Positions 43,256 through 53,238 are shown, counted from the stretch's first letter. The stretch: 64,000 nt of DNA from Solirubrobacterales bacterium (GCA_027449125.1 DAIDME010000045.1:39855-103854); one strand, 5' to 3'. Translations and numbers: made by a program. Notes: generated from the sequence alone by a model not told the origin.

Positions 43256-43261
43256 AATATA
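43256..43261 (-). promoter_or_regulatory. Possible -10 box of the regulator/kinase operon
   Basis: TATATT on the minus strand lies in an AT-rich pocket 35-40 bp before the regulator ATG, unusual in this GC-rich DNA. No clear -35 was found. Confidence 0.3.
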
Positions 43262-43319
43262 ACGGCGAGGCGGTGGCGATCGTCGCAGCGGGCGGCGTCC
43301 GCCTGCGCGGGCGACCCAA

Positions 43320-44516
43320 TCAACCGTCGGCAGACAGCACCTCAAAGCTGATGCCCGCCCGCTGCAGGCGCCTGATCAGGGGCTGCCCGAGCGCGAGCGC
43401 CGGCGTCAGCTGTCCACCGCCTCGTGCGGGCAGATCGTCGTCAAAGGCCAGCGCGAGCGCCGACTCGGCGAGCATCTTGGCCGTCTCCCCGTATCCGGGG
43501 TCCCCCCCGGAAACTGCTGTCACCAGGCGTCGGCGGCGCCCGGCCGACCCGTGGTCAGCGACGAAGGTGACCCTGAAGCGCGAGCGCGCGCGGCGTTCGG
43601 CGCTGGGTCCCTCGCCCGGCCGCCTGAAGGCGAGCACGAGCCTCCTGGTCGGCGCGAACTGCGCCATCGTGAGCACCAGCGGCAGGGCCGCATAGAGCTT
43701 CAGTGCGCGTCCCAGCCGGCGCGTGACGATGTGCTGTGCGTAGGTGAAGTCAGGGCCGTAGCGATCGTCCAGCCGCGCGGAGCGCAGCACGTGCCGGGCG
43801 TCGATCAGCGGCGCGGGAACCACCCAGCCACCGACCAGCGGCTCGCGGTGCGGGCGGGCTGGCGCGCTTCGCACCGTGCGCCCGGGAGCGATCATGCCGT
43901 CGTCGGCGTGCCGCTCCACGGCGCGACGCTGGCGTGAGACGCGTCCGGCCTCCTGAAAGCGTCCGAGCGCGTTCACCGCCGAACGCAACGTGCCCGCCGA
44001 GATCGAGCCGTCGGCCAGGCCAAAGCCCTGGAGCGCGAGCGGCTCCGCGGAGTCGATCTGGCTGACCGTGAACAGCGCCCCGAGATCGAAGGGGATCGAC
44101 TCATACCCACAGGAATGAACGAGCCGCGCGCCGGTCTCCCGCGCCTGCCTGTGGTAGCGCAGATACATGAGGTCCACGAACTCGGATTCGCCCGTGAGGT
44201 CGACGTAGTCGGTCCCCGCGGCCGCGCAGGCGGCCACGAGCGGCTCGCCGTGGATCAGGTACGGCCCCACGGTCGAGATCACGACCCGCGTCGAAGCCGC
44301 CAGCGCCTCGATCGAATCGGGGTCGTCCACGTCAGCAACCATCAGCTCGACATCTGGGGCGCCCAGGCGGCGAGCCAGCGCCTCCAGTCGATCCGGGTTG
44401 CGGCCGGCCAGCGCGAGGCTTGCGCCTTGTGGTGCGTGCGCAATCAGGTACTCGGCTGTCAGCGTGCCGGTGAAGCCCGTGGCGCCGAACAGGACGATGT
44501 CGAACCTGCGTTGCAC
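43320..44516 (-). CDS. Saccharopine-dehydrogenase-like reductase (trans-acting enoyl reductase family)
   Basis: This 398-residue protein starts with an NAD(P)-binding fold (FDIVLFGATGFTGTLTAEYL), then AGRNPDRLEAL and STVGPYLIHGEPLVAACAAAGTDYVDLTGE. It matches the family containing mycobacterial trans-acting enoyl reductases, which act on lipid precursors. The C-terminal half is variable. The actual substrate is unknown, and there is no polyketide synthase nearby. Family membership is sound; the enoyl reductase role is not proven. Confidence 0.82.
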   Translation of the reverse strand: MQRRFDIVLFGATGFTGTLTAEYLIAHAPQGASLALAGRNPDRLEALARRLGAPDVELMVADVDDPDSIEALAASTRVVISTVGPYLIHGEPLVAACAAAGTDYVDLTGESEFVDLMYLRYHRQARETGARLVHSCGYESIPFDLGALFTVSQIDSAEPLALQGFGLADGSISAGTLRSAVNALGRFQEAGRVSRQRRAVERHADDGMIAPGRTVRSAPARPHREPLVGGWVVPAPLIDARHVLRSARLDDRYGPDFTYAQHIVTRRLGRALKLYAALPLVLTMAQFAPTRRLVLAFRRPGEGPSAERRARSRFRVTFVADHGSAGRRRRLVTAVSGGDPGYGETAKMLAESALALAFDDDLPARGGGQLTPALALGQPLIRRLQRAGISFEVLSADG

Positions 44517-44611
44517 GGGCGCGACTTTACCGAGGCGGTCCGCGCGCCGCGCGGCTCCGAGCGGCCGCTGCCGGCGGCTCTGAGGGCCCGCGCGCAGGCG
44601 ATAATCGCGTC

Positions 44612-45172
44612 GTGCAGATCAGGGATGCCGAGCCCGCGGACGCCCCGGGCTGCCTCGCCGTCTACGCGCCACATGTGAGCGCCGGCGCGACCAGCTTCGA
44701 GGAGACCCCGCCCGGCGTCGACGAGTTTGCCCTGCGCATCGCCCGGATTCTGCGTACGCATGCGTTCTTGGTGGCAGAGGCGGACGGTGCGATCGCCGGC
44801 TTCGCCTACGGCGGCCCGCACCGTGAGCGCCCCGCGTACCGCTGGAGCGCTGAGGTGAGCGTCTACATCGACCCTCTCCACCACCGCCAGGGGCTGGGCG
44901 CGCGCCTCTACGGGTCACTGTTCGCGCTGCTCGCAGAACAGGGCTACCGGACGCTGCTCGCGGGCGTCGCGCTGCCCAACCCCGCAAGCCTCAACCTCCA
45001 CCACAGGCTTGGCTTCATCGAGGCAGGGGTCTTCCGGAACGTCGGCTGGAAGGCGGGCGGCTGGCGTGATGTCGCGTGGTTGCAGCGGTCGATCGGTGCG
45101 CCCCCGTCCGAGACCGCCGCGCCCCACCCACCAGGGGCACCGGTCAGGTTGGGCGGCCCGGTCGTGATCTGA
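44612..45172 (+). CDS. GNAT acetyltransferase, phosphinothricin/amino-acid type
   Basis: This 186-residue N-acetyltransferase has a complete fold: an early MQIRDAEPADAPG, a long helix, then VSVYIDPLHHRQGLGARLYG with the acetyl-CoA pyrophosphate-binding RQGLGARL, and a terminal NPASLNLHHRLGFIEAGVFRNVGWK. This resembles the bar/pat and MddA-like group that acetylates phosphinothricin, methionine sulfone or related amino acids. GTG 44612 is the only reasonable start. It converges on the next gene with a 29-bp overlap. Confidence 0.87.
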   Translation: MQIRDAEPADAPGCLAVYAPHVSAGATSFEETPPGVDEFALRIARILRTHAFLVAEADGAIAGFAYGGPHRERPAYRWSAEVSVYIDPLHHRQGLGARLYGSLFALLAEQGYRTLLAGVALPNPASLNLHHRLGFIEAGVFRNVGWKAGGWRDVAWLQRSIGAPPSETAAPHPPGAPVRLGGPVVI

Positions 45173-46388
45173 ACGCGTCCGCGTGCGCCCGCAGGTCGGT
45201 CACCCTCAGCGCCGGCGGCCCGGCGAGCGGGGCCACGGGTGGCTCGTCCAGGAGCTGCTGCAGCGTCCTGGCAGCCTGCCAGTGGCAGAGCGCCAGAGCG
45301 CGCTGGCTGAGGCCTCGCACGACGCGTACCCCCGCATCGGGCGCGCTCACGTGGAAATCGCGGACGCCGGCTTCGTCCGCCGGGTCACGCAGCACGTTTG
45401 TCGTCCAGCGCTCACGCACCTCGCATTCGCTCCCGAGCAGGCCGCGTGCAGCGTCCAGCAGCATCGCGTCCAGACGCTCGGCGCGAAATGGGCCGCTGCC
45501 GAGCCCGCGCCGGCACGCCTGACCGACGACCAGCCCACCGTCGGGAAGGGGCGCCACGAGCGGGGCCACGCCGTGCTCGACCAGCGCCGGTGCCTCCAGC
45601 TCCAAGCGTGCGCGCAGCGCCTCGGTCGCCGCTCCGACGCCCGGCCCGGGCTGCTCGAGCAGCGCCAGGCCGGTGGTGATCACGTGGCGTGAGGGCGCCG
45701 CGCCCACCCTGGCCAGCCGCAGCAGCTGAACCGGCTCGCACACCAGCTCATCGGGCGCGCACAGCGTTGCACCCAGGCTCCGCGGCTCGGCGCCGGGGCA
45801 CACGATCACGAGCGGAGCGCGGACGCGCAACCAACCTGCATCCACCACGCCACCCTCGACCGCGTGGACATGCGCCCCGAATTCGACCCGCGCACGCGGG
45901 TCTACCAGCAACAGGCGTGTCAACGACGCAGTCACCGAGCGTGGGTCGACGAGCAGATCGCTCGTACCGTGCAGCGCGCCGAGGATCCGCTCGGCGGCCG
46001 CCGGGACGAGCCTTGCGGCAGCGCGGCTCGTCAGCATGCGAGCGCGTGCGGGACGCTCTGCCGCCACCGCCTCCAGGAGCGCCAGCTCGGCATCGCTGCG
46101 CGCGACGATCACAGTGCCGTCCTGGCCGACCGGAGCACCACTGCGGCGCGCCAGCCCGAGCCAGGCATCGCGCGCGGCCAGCGCCAGCGTGTCCGCGCCG
46201 GCCCCCGGCAGCCCCGTGAAGAAGAGGTGCCCGGCATGCCTCACGCTGGCGCCGCGCGGGCGCCGGTCCTGCTCGATCAGCACCACGCTCAGATCGCGGT
46301 CCCGCGCGGCGAGGGCGTGCGCGACGCCGATCAGCCCGCCGCCGACGACACAGACATCCGTCTCGATGGTTCGCTTGGGGCTGTGCAA
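45144..46388 (-). CDS. FAD-dependent oxidoreductase (DAO family)
   Basis: An FAD-binding Rossmann motif, VCVVGGGLIGVAHAL, lies close to the N-terminus. The rest has the DAO-type layout, with VVLIEQDRRPRGAS and a substrate half. It presumably oxidises an amine or amino acid. The exact substrate is not visible. The start is uncertain: TTG 46388 places the Rossmann fold at about residue 10, while GTG 46463 adds 25 low-complexity residues. It ends inside the convergent acetyltransferase gene. Confidence 0.75.
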   Translation of the reverse strand: MHSPKRTIETDVCVVGGGLIGVAHALAARDRDLSVVLIEQDRRPRGASVRHAGHLFFTGLPGAGADTLALAARDAWLGLARRSGAPVGQDGTVIVARSDAELALLEAVAAERPARARMLTSRAAARLVPAAAERILGALHGTSDLLVDPRSVTASLTRLLLVDPRARVEFGAHVHAVEGGVVDAGWLRVRAPLVIVCPGAEPRSLGATLCAPDELVCEPVQLLRLARVGAAPSRHVITTGLALLEQPGPGVGAATEALRARLELEAPALVEHGVAPLVAPLPDGGLVVGQACRRGLGSGPFRAERLDAMLLDAARGLLGSECEVRERWTTNVLRDPADEAGVRDFHVSAPDAGVRVVRGLSQRALALCHWQAARTLQQLLDEPPVAPLAGPPALRVTDLRAHADAFRSRPGRPT

Positions 46389-46602
46389 GGGTCTCGGGGC
46401 TGCCTCTGTGCCTGGGGGCGGCGCTGCTCGGGGGCGCCGGCCGACCGAACGTCGGCACGTCACCCAAGCTCGCCGTAGCGCCTTGGACGCTCATGGCGCA
46501 TTTCTGCGCGCACGCCGCGCCACCTGCAAGAAGGCGCCCACGAACAGACCGGATCTGGGGCCTGACGGCATTCCGCCGGAGGATCCGCTTCTATATGCGC
46601 CG

Positions 46603-47256
46603 ATGACAGCAAGGCTCGAGGGGGGCGTGGCGCGTCTGCGCGCGGCTGGCTGGCGGCTCGCTGCGGCGCTCGCGATCACGCTCGCCGCCGCACTTTCGCT
46701 GGCGCCCGCCGGCGCCCAGGCCGACGGCTTCGTGCTCTGCGCGGGCTATACGGGCTGCTCCAGCGGCAGCTTCACGACCAACGGCTACCAGAACGCCGCC
46801 GGCCAGTCCTGGTGGCGCATGTATGCGGGCGTCAACTGCACCAACTACGCCGCCTACGTCGAATCCCAGATCTTCGGCGTCCCAGAGCCCTCGCTGCTGC
46901 TGGGCAACGCCTATCAGTGGGCGGCGAGCGCGGCCGCCGCCGGCATCCCCGTCAACCAGACACCGACGGTCGGAGCGGTCGCGGTGTGGGCGGCCGGCGC
47001 ACCCGGCATGGGCGGCTTCGGCCACGTCGCGGTGGTCGAGGCGGTGGGTCCGGGCGCGAGCTACATAGATGTCTCGCAGAGCGGCATGGGCACCGCCGCC
47101 GACGGTTACGACTGGGAGCGCATCAGCCGTGGCGCGTCCTGGGAGCCGTGGCCGTCGAGCTTCATCCACTTCCAGGGTCCAGGCGTTCCCGGGACGGTCC
47201 CTCCGGCGGGTCAGCGCGTCGGCGGCGCCCAGCTGAGCGCCGCCGGCGGCTACTGA
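46603..47256 (+). CDS. Secreted CHAP-domain amidase/endopeptidase
   Basis: This is a probable peptidoglycan hydrolase. The 217-residue protein has a signal peptide (about 1-40, cleavage after AQA) and a CHAP domain (about 65-195) with nucleophile Cys79 in VNCTNYAAY and His141 in GHVAVVEA. A short Pro/Gly tail follows. ATG 46603 is chosen because it gives a standard signal peptide; the frame extends far upstream out of register with the opposite-strand gene and is not used. Confidence 0.82.
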   Translation: MTARLEGGVARLRAAGWRLAAALAITLAAALSLAPAGAQADGFVLCAGYTGCSSGSFTTNGYQNAAGQSWWRMYAGVNCTNYAAYVESQIFGVPEPSLLLGNAYQWAASAAAAGIPVNQTPTVGAVAVWAAGAPGMGGFGHVAVVEAVGPGASYIDVSQSGMGTAADGYDWERISRGASWEPWPSSFIHFQGPGVPGTVPPAGQRVGGAQLSAAGGY

Positions 47257-47263
47257 GCCCGAG

Positions 47264-47857
47264 ATGCTGCTCTACAACAACGCGCTCTCCGGCAACTGCT
47301 ATAAGGTGCGGCTGCTTGCCGCCCAGCTTGGCGTCGGGCTGGAGCTGCGCGACCTGGACGTGCTCGACCGCAGTGACAGGCCGCAGGTGATCGGCGAGCT
47401 GACCCCGGTGCTGCGCGTCCCCGTGCTCGTGACCGACGACGGGCGCGCGATGTTCGAGTCAAATGCGATCATCGACTACCTGGCCGAAGGCACCGAGTAT
47501 CTGCCAGCCGACCGCTACGAACGCCAGCAGGTGCTCGCCTGGCAGTTCTTCGAGCAGTACGAGATCGAGCCGAACCTCGCCGTGGCGCGCTTCTGGCGGC
47601 TGTTCGCCGTCGAGCAGCCGCCGGCGGCCTGGGCGCAGAAGCAGGACGCGGGCCGCAGGGGGCTCGAGGCGCTCGAGCGCGGCCTGCAGGGACACGAGTT
47701 CCTGGTCGCCGACCGCTACAGCGTCGCCGACATCAGCCTGTACGGCTACACGCACCTCGCCGCCGAGGGCGGCTTCGACCTGAGCCCTTACCCCGCGATC
47801 AGGGCGTGGCTCGAGCGGGTCGCGGCCCAGCCGGGCCACGTCGCGATCTCAGCCTGA
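47264..47857 (+). CDS. Glutathione S-transferase-like protein
   Basis: The 197-residue protein has the GST N-terminal thioredoxin fold (LSGNCYKVRLLAAQLG, VPVLVTDDGR, FESNAIIDYLAE) and the helical C-terminal domain (VADRYSVADISLYGYTH). Actinobacteria usually lack glutathione, so the thiol used could be different, or the enzyme may have another role. It starts 8 bp after the CHAP gene. Confidence 0.88.
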   Translation: MLLYNNALSGNCYKVRLLAAQLGVGLELRDLDVLDRSDRPQVIGELTPVLRVPVLVTDDGRAMFESNAIIDYLAEGTEYLPADRYERQQVLAWQFFEQYEIEPNLAVARFWRLFAVEQPPAAWAQKQDAGRRGLEALERGLQGHEFLVADRYSVADISLYGYTHLAAEGGFDLSPYPAIRAWLERVAAQPGHVAISA

Positions 47858-47858
47858 C

Positions 47859-48170
47859 TCAGCCGCGCCACGAGCCGAGCGGCGAGAACCGGCGCGCCGC
47901 CTCGTTGAGCAGCACCCGCGGCTCGAGCTTGGCGACGAGCGCCTCAAGCTCGTCGTGCCGGCTGCCGGAGAGGTTGGCCGGGCGGCCGCGCGCCTCGCGC
48001 AGCAGCAGCACCAGACGGCGGCGCTCAGCCGGCGTGAGCCGTTCGAAGTGGGTCTTTGCGAGCATCGCGAGCTCCGCGATCAGGACCAGCTCGACCAGCG
48101 GCAGACGCCGCAGCAGCGGCAGCCGCTTGGCGGCCCTGGCAACGGCCACGTTGGTGAACGGAGACGGCAT
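47859..48170 (-). CDS. Small helical hypothetical protein
   Basis: The 103-residue product is basic and almost wholly helical (LPLVELVLIAELAMLAKTHFERL, then RLVLLLREARGRP), with no signal or membrane helix. No family is recognised, though the composition looks like a real conserved actinobacterial protein. It ends 2 bp after the convergent GST stop. A function cannot be given. Confidence 0.5.
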   Translation of the reverse strand: MPSPFTNVAVARAAKRLPLLRRLPLVELVLIAELAMLAKTHFERLTPAERRRLVLLLREARGRPANLSGSRHDELEALVAKLEPRVLLNEAARRFSPLGSWRG

Positions 48171-48199
48171 GCCGTCACCGATTCTAGGCCCGCCAGGCG

Positions 48200-49156
48200 T
48201 CAGCTCGTGGCTGCCGGCCCGCTGGCCGGCAGCCCCGCCAACCCGCGCTCGAGCCGCGGCGGTCGCTGCCCGCCGGGGACCGTCCAGAGGGCGTCGTCGC
48301 CCAGCGGGTGGCGCTGCGCGGCCCCATCCGCCACGAGCTCCAGCAACGCCCGCTCCGCCGCCTGGCGGTCCGGCAGCGCATTGTTGGGGGCGAGGATCGC
48401 CGCCACCTCCGCCGTGGTCAGGCCGAGCGCAAAGCGCTCGAGCAACTCACCTGGGTGCTGCGGCGGCTCGCGACGCTCGAGCGTCGGGTCGAGGTTCACG
48501 ACCAGCACGTCGTAGGCCTCGACCGGCTGCATGCCGCCGGCCTCGAGCGCCAGCCCGTCGGTTGCACGCGTGAAGACGACCGACGGCGCCGTGTAGCGTA
48601 CGTGGCCGTCGCTGTTGCCGGCCTTGCCCTGCAGCTCGGTAGGCGATCCGGCCGCCGTGCGCGTCCTGGCCTTGTCCCGCTCGTACTCGGTCAGCACCGC
48701 ACCGTCTTCAATCGCCGTGAGGATGCGCTCGACGTCCAAGCCGTCCAGGCAGCTCAGCGCCTCGCGCAGGTCATCGTCGTCGTCCAGCAGAAGCTGCGTG
48801 GTGAAGTTCGCGAGCTGGAGGGTCCTGAACACGGCCCACTCGCTGCCCGGCCACTCACGCCGCGCGGCGATCACCGCCCGGCAGGCACGTGACGACGCCG
48901 CCAGGCGTGCCTTCGGCTCCGGCGCAAACGGCATTCCCCAGCGATCGCGGAACATGAGCGCACCCTGCGCCTGGCGCAGCGGCGTGTAGCCGTGCTGCTC
49001 GTAGCGGCTCGTGTCCTCGCTCAGGCCCACCAGCACGAGCTCCCAGTCCAGCTGGTCGCCGTAGCGCCATTCGAGCACCCGCAGGGCGGGGTTCTCCGAG
49101 TAGCCGAAGGGGCAGGCGGGGTCGCTGAACAGCGTTGCTTTGATCTGAGCGCTCAT
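48200..49156 (-). CDS. DsbA/FrnE-like thioredoxin-fold protein
   Basis: The 318-residue protein has a DsbA-family fold: TLFSDPACPFGYSENPALR with a single active-site-type cysteine (CPFG), a helical insertion, and a C-terminal helical domain (about 240-300) with LTTAEVAAILA. It resembles isomerase-type or predicted oxidoreductase DsbA proteins of the cytoplasm. Because only one Cys is present, ordinary disulfide exchange is unlikely. A palindrome directly precedes the start. Confidence 0.68.
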   Translation of the reverse strand: MSAQIKATLFSDPACPFGYSENPALRVLEWRYGDQLDWELVLVGLSEDTSRYEQHGYTPLRQAQGALMFRDRWGMPFAPEPKARLAASSRACRAVIAARREWPGSEWAVFRTLQLANFTTQLLLDDDDDLREALSCLDGLDVERILTAIEDGAVLTEYERDKARTRTAAGSPTELQGKAGNSDGHVRYTAPSVVFTRATDGLALEAGGMQPVEAYDVLVVNLDPTLERREPPQHPGELLERFALGLTTAEVAAILAPNNALPDRQAAERALLELVADGAAQRHPLGDDALWTVPGGQRPPRLERGLAGLPASGPAATS

Positions 49157-49161
49157 GGCTT

Positions 49162-49184
49162 CGAGCTTACCATCGGTAAGCTCG
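49162..49184. promoter_or_regulatory. Perfect 10-bp palindrome before the DsbA-like gene
   Basis: CGAGCTTACC-ATC-GGTAAGCTCG lies 5 bp before the minus-strand ATG. The TTACCATCGGTAA core resembles operators of TetR-family repressors. It could also mask the ribosome site as a hairpin. Confidence 0.5.
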
Positions 49185-49216
49185 CGGCGGTGGAGCTTGG
49201 CACGCCGACCGCCCGC

Positions 49217-51154
49217 TCAGCTGCCCAGCCGCTCCGTGGCGACGTCGCGGCGCACGAGCGCGGCATAGAGCCCCCCCAGCTCGAGCAGCTCGTCGTGGCT
49301 GCCGCGCTCCGCGATCACGCCGTGATCCAGCACCACGATCTGGTCGGCGTCGCGCACGGTCGACAGCCGGTGGGCGATCGTGATCGTGGTGCGCCCCTGG
49401 GCCAGCCGCTCGAGCTCGGCCTGCACCGCCGCCTCGGTCTGCGTGTCAAGTGACGAGGTCGCCTCGTCGAGGATCAGCACCGGCGGATTGCGCAGGATCG
49501 TCCGCGCGATCGCCATGCGCTGCTTCTCACCGCCTGAGAAGCGGTAGCCACGCTCGCCCACGACCGTGTCGTAGCCATCGGGCAGCGACGCGATCAGCTC
49601 GTGGATGCGCGCGGTGCGCGCCGCCTCCTCGATCTCCTCGTCGCTTGCATCCGGCTTGGCGAAGCGCAGGTTCTCGCGCACGCTGGCGTGAAACAGGTAC
49701 GTCTCCTGGGAGACGACACCGACGGTCGCCGCCAGTGACTCGAGGCTGACGGCGCGTATGTCCACGCCGTCGATCGTGATCCGTCCGCGCTGCGGCTCAT
49801 ACAGCCGCGCCACCAGGTAGCCGAGCGTCGTCTTGCCCGCACCGGTCTCACCGACCACGGCCGTTCGCGTGCCCGGCGCGACGGTCAGGTCGATGCCGGA
49901 GAGCGTCCACTCCAGCGGCTCCTCGGGGGCGCCGGCCAGCGGGCCGGCGCCCCCGCCGTAGCCGAAGGAGACCCCCTCGAAGCGGATCTCCCCCACGACC
50001 CGCGAGGAATCGAGTACGACAGCGTTCTCGGCTTCGGTGATGTCAACCGGTAGGTCCATGTACTCGAAGATACGGTCAAACAGCGCGAGTGAGGCCTCGA
50101 CGTCGGCGCCGGCACCGAGCAGTGACTGAACCGGAAACAGCAGGCGTGTCTGCAGGGTCGTGAAGGCGACCAGCGTGCCGACGTTGACGTGACCGATGAA
50201 CGACTGGCCGCCGAACCAGTAGATCAGCGCCGGCATCGCCGCGAACACGAACTGGATCGTGGCCATCGTCCAGCGGCCGGCCATGCGCGAGCGCACCTCC
50301 AGATCGGCTATGTCCTTGGACTCGGTGGTGAAGCGACTGGCGAGGTCGTCGCCACGGCCCATCGTCTTGCCGAGCATGATCCCCGAGACCGACAGCGACT
50401 CCGCGACCAGCGCGCTCATGTCGGCCAGACGGCGCTGCTGCTCGGTCGTGATCCGGCGGCGGATCTTGCCGACCTTGCGCGTCATCAGCACCGACGGGGG
50501 CACCAGCAGCAGCGCGATGCCCGCCAGGCGCGGATCCAGCAGCAGCATCGCCACGGTCGCGCTGAGCACCGTGGTGACGTTGCCCGCGATCGTCGTGGCG
50601 GTGTTGGTGATCACGTTGTCCAGGCCGCCGATGTCGTTGGAGATCCGGGACTGGACCTCACCGGTGCGGGTGCGCGTGAAGAACGCGAGCGACATCCGCT
50701 GCAGCCGGTGGTAGACAGCCGCGCGCAGATCGTGCATCACCCGCTGCCCGACGGCGTTGGAGATGTAGGTCTGCCAGACGCTCGTCGCCTGCGAGATCAG
50801 CGCCACGAGGATCATGCCGGCGACCGTCTCAGTGAGCACCGTGTCGTTGTGGCCGATGATTCCCCGGTCCAGCGCGGCCCGCAGCAGGAATGGGTTGAGC
50901 ATCGCCACCGCCGAGGAGAAGACGATCATCACGAGCACGACGCTCAGCCGCAGGCGGTAGGGCTTGAAGAGCCGCAGGATGCGTCCCGGGTCGCGCCGGC
51001 GCGACGGGTCCATCAACGCCGGCTGCTCCCGCTTGGGCGTACGGAACTGGCGCATCGCGCCGGAGCCGCCGCTGCCATGCATCGCGCCAAGTCCACCGCC
51101 GCCGGAGCTCATCACATGCATGATGACTGGTCGCGGGTCCGGACCTGCCATCAT
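49217..51154 (-). CDS. ABC exporter, fused permease and ATPase
   Basis: This 645-residue type IV half-transporter has a Gly/Met-rich N-terminus and six membrane helices (about 70-350). The nucleotide-binding domain has Walker [10 protein letters not shown], signature [13 protein letters not shown] and Walker [11 protein letters not shown]. It resembles multidrug or lipid exporters of the MsbA/LmrA type. ATG 51154 is the first start beyond the opposite-strand gene; a much longer open frame runs antisense through it and is rejected. The gene is divergent from GH15 with 59 bp between. Confidence 0.92.
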   Translation of the reverse strand: MMAGPDPRPVIMHVMSSGGGGLGAMHGSGGSGAMRQFRTPKREQPALMDPSRRRDPGRILRLFKPYRLRLSVVLVMIVFSSAVAMLNPFLLRAALDRGIIGHNDTVLTETVAGMILVALISQATSVWQTYISNAVGQRVMHDLRAAVYHRLQRMSLAFFTRTRTGEVQSRISNDIGGLDNVITNTATTIAGNVTTVLSATVAMLLLDPRLAGIALLLVPPSVLMTRKVGKIRRRITTEQQRRLADMSALVAESLSVSGIMLGKTMGRGDDLASRFTTESKDIADLEVRSRMAGRWTMATIQFVFAAMPALIYWFGGQSFIGHVNVGTLVAFTTLQTRLLFPVQSLLGAGADVEASLALFDRIFEYMDLPVDITEAENAVVLDSSRVVGEIRFEGVSFGYGGGAGPLAGAPEEPLEWTLSGIDLTVAPGTRTAVVGETGAGKTTLGYLVARLYEPQRGRITIDGVDIRAVSLESLAATVGVVSQETYLFHASVRENLRFAKPDASDEEIEEAARTARIHELIASLPDGYDTVVGERGYRFSGGEKQRMAIARTILRNPPVLILDEATSSLDTQTEAAVQAELERLAQGRTTITIAHRLSTVRDADQIVVLDHGVIAERGSHDELLELGGLYAALVRRDVATERLGS

Positions 51155-51213
51155 CCGGCGCCTGAACCGTCCTGCCGCTTTCAATCCGCGAGCCAGCTGC
51201 CGATTACCAGCCC

Positions 51214-53199
51214 ATGAACGAGCCGCTTGACAGCACCGGCCCCGACGTGCCGCTCGACCCGCACCTGGGCGCCATCGCGGGGATGGCGGCAACGCCCACA
51301 CCCTCGCCGCTGCTCGGCGGCAGCCCGTTCCCGCCGATCGCCGAGTACGGCTTTCTCTCCGACTGCGAGACCACGGCGCTGGTCGCGCCCAGTGGTGCCA
51401 TCGAGTGGCTCTGCCTGCCACGGATCGACTCGCCGAGCGTGTTCGGGGCGTTGCTCGACCGTGACGCCGGCTCCTTCCGGCTCGGCCCATCCGGGATCAG
51501 CGTGCCCGCCGCGCGGCGCTACCTGCCGGGCACGATGGTGCTGGAGACCAGCTGGGGCACGGGCTCGGGCTGGATCATCGTCCGCGACGCGCTGCTGATC
51601 GGCGGCTGGCACCACGAGGACGAGCGCTCCGGCACGCACCGTCGCGCCCCGACCGACTACGACGCCGACCACGTGCTGCTGCGCACGATTCGCTGCGTCA
51701 ACGGCCAGGTGGAGATCGTGATGGACTGCGAGCCCGTGTTCGACTACGGGCGCAAGCTGGTGCGCTGGGAGTACACGGGGCCCGGTTACAACGACGGTGT
51801 CGCCACGGCGCCGGGCAGCGACATCAGGCTGGGCCTGCGCACGAACCTGCGGATCGGCTTCGAGGGGCCGCGCGCGACCGCACGGCATCGCATGAAGGAG
51901 GGCGAGCAGATCTACTGTGCGCTGCACTGGTCCGAGCACCCGCCGCCACAGAGCTTCGACGAAGCCTACGAGCGCCAGGTCTGGACCGCGCACCACTGGC
52001 AGCACTGGGTCGACCGTGGCACCTTTCCGGACCACCCCTGGCGTGCCCACCTGCAGCGCAGCGCACTGACTCTCAAGGGCCTGACCTACGCTCCGACCGG
52101 GGCGCTGATCGCTGCCTCCACCACGTCGCTGCCCGAGAGCCCCCAGGGCGAGCGCAACTGGGACTACCGCTACAGCTGGATCCGCGACTCGACCTTCATG
52201 CTGTGGGCGCTCTACACGCTCGGCTTCGACTGGGAGGCCAACGACTTCTTCTACTTCATCGCCGACGTGGCCGGCGGTCAGGAGGACCTGCAGGTCATGT
52301 ACGGGCCGGGCGGCGAGCGCAACCTCGAGGAGACGATGCTCGAGCATCTCTCCGGCTACGAGGGCGCGCGGCCGGTGCGCATCGGCAACGACGCCTACCG
52401 TCAGGTGCAGCACGACGTCTGGGGGGCGCTGCTCGACTCCGTCTACCTGCACACACGCTCACGCGACTCGCTCGACGAGCGCGTCTGGCCGATCCTCAGC
52501 CGCCAGGTGGAGATGGCGATCAAGCACTGGCGCGCCGCGGACCGCGGGATCTGGGAGGTTCGCGGCGAGCCCAAGCACTTCACCTCCTCCAAGATGTTCT
52601 GCTGGGTCGCCTGCGATCGCGGCGCGCGGCTTGCGGAGATCCGCGAGGACTGGGACCTGGCGCGGCGCTGGCAGCAGGCAGCCGACGAGATCCACGCGGA
52701 CATCTGCGAGCACGGCGTGGACGAGCGCGGCGTGTTCGTGCAGCACTACGAGACGACCGCCCTGGACGCCGCGATGCTGCTGTTGCCGTTGCTGCGCTTC
52801 CTGCCCCCCAGTGACGAGCGGGTGCGCGCGACCGTCCTGGCGATCGCCGACGAGCTGACCGAGAACGGCCTGGTGCTGCGCTACCGGACCGAGGAGACCG
52901 ACGACGGCCTGAGCGGCACCGAGGGCACGTTCCTGATCTGCTCGTTCTGGCTCGTCTCGGCGCTGGCTGAGATCGGCGAGCTGACCCGTGCCCGCGAGCT
53001 GTGCGAGCGGCTGCTCGGCTATGCCTCGCCGCTCGGACTCTACGCCGAGGAGATCGACCCACGCACCGGGCGGCACCTGGGCAACTTCCCGCAGGCGTTC
53101 ACGCATCTGGCGCTGATCAACGCGGTGATGCACGTGATCCGGGCCGACGAGGCGCAGGCGTTCCCCAACGGCGGCCCGGTCACCCACGGCTGGCGCTGA
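51214..53199 (+). CDS. Glycoside hydrolase family 15 (glucoamylase/trehalase-like)
   Basis: This 661-residue enzyme has an N-terminal beta domain and a C-terminal (alpha/alpha)6 barrel, a typical GH15 layout for actinobacterial glucoamylase or trehalase. Motifs are WDYRYSWIRDST (about 312), QVQHDVWGALLDSVY (about 390) and EGTFLICSFWLVSALAE (about 570), which contribute the catalytic glutamate region. No signal peptide suggests an intracellular role, so trehalose or glycogen degradation is likely. It ends near the convergent regulator. Confidence 0.9.
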   Translation: MNEPLDSTGPDVPLDPHLGAIAGMAATPTPSPLLGGSPFPPIAEYGFLSDCETTALVAPSGAIEWLCLPRIDSPSVFGALLDRDAGSFRLGPSGISVPAARRYLPGTMVLETSWGTGSGWIIVRDALLIGGWHHEDERSGTHRRAPTDYDADHVLLRTIRCVNGQVEIVMDCEPVFDYGRKLVRWEYTGPGYNDGVATAPGSDIRLGLRTNLRIGFEGPRATARHRMKEGEQIYCALHWSEHPPPQSFDEAYERQVWTAHHWQHWVDRGTFPDHPWRAHLQRSALTLKGLTYAPTGALIAASTTSLPESPQGERNWDYRYSWIRDSTFMLWALYTLGFDWEANDFFYFIADVAGGQEDLQVMYGPGGERNLEETMLEHLSGYEGARPVRIGNDAYRQVQHDVWGALLDSVYLHTRSRDSLDERVWPILSRQVEMAIKHWRAADRGIWEVRGEPKHFTSSKMFCWVACDRGARLAEIREDWDLARRWQQAADEIHADICEHGVDERGVFVQHYETTALDAAMLLLPLLRFLPPSDERVRATVLAIADELTENGLVLRYRTEETDDGLSGTEGTFLICSFWLVSALAEIGELTRARELCERLLGYASPLGLYAEEIDPRTGRHLGNFPQAFTHLALINAVMHVIRADEAQAFPNGGPVTHGWR

Positions 53200-53238
53200 G
53201 CCGAGCGCACGGCCGGTGGTCGTGGGCCAGTGGCCTGT

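Noticed and set aside
51181..52452. Minus-strand frame of 423 residues over the GH15 gene
   Set aside because: The GH15 motifs are intact on the plus strand; the frame is typical of GC-rich shadows.
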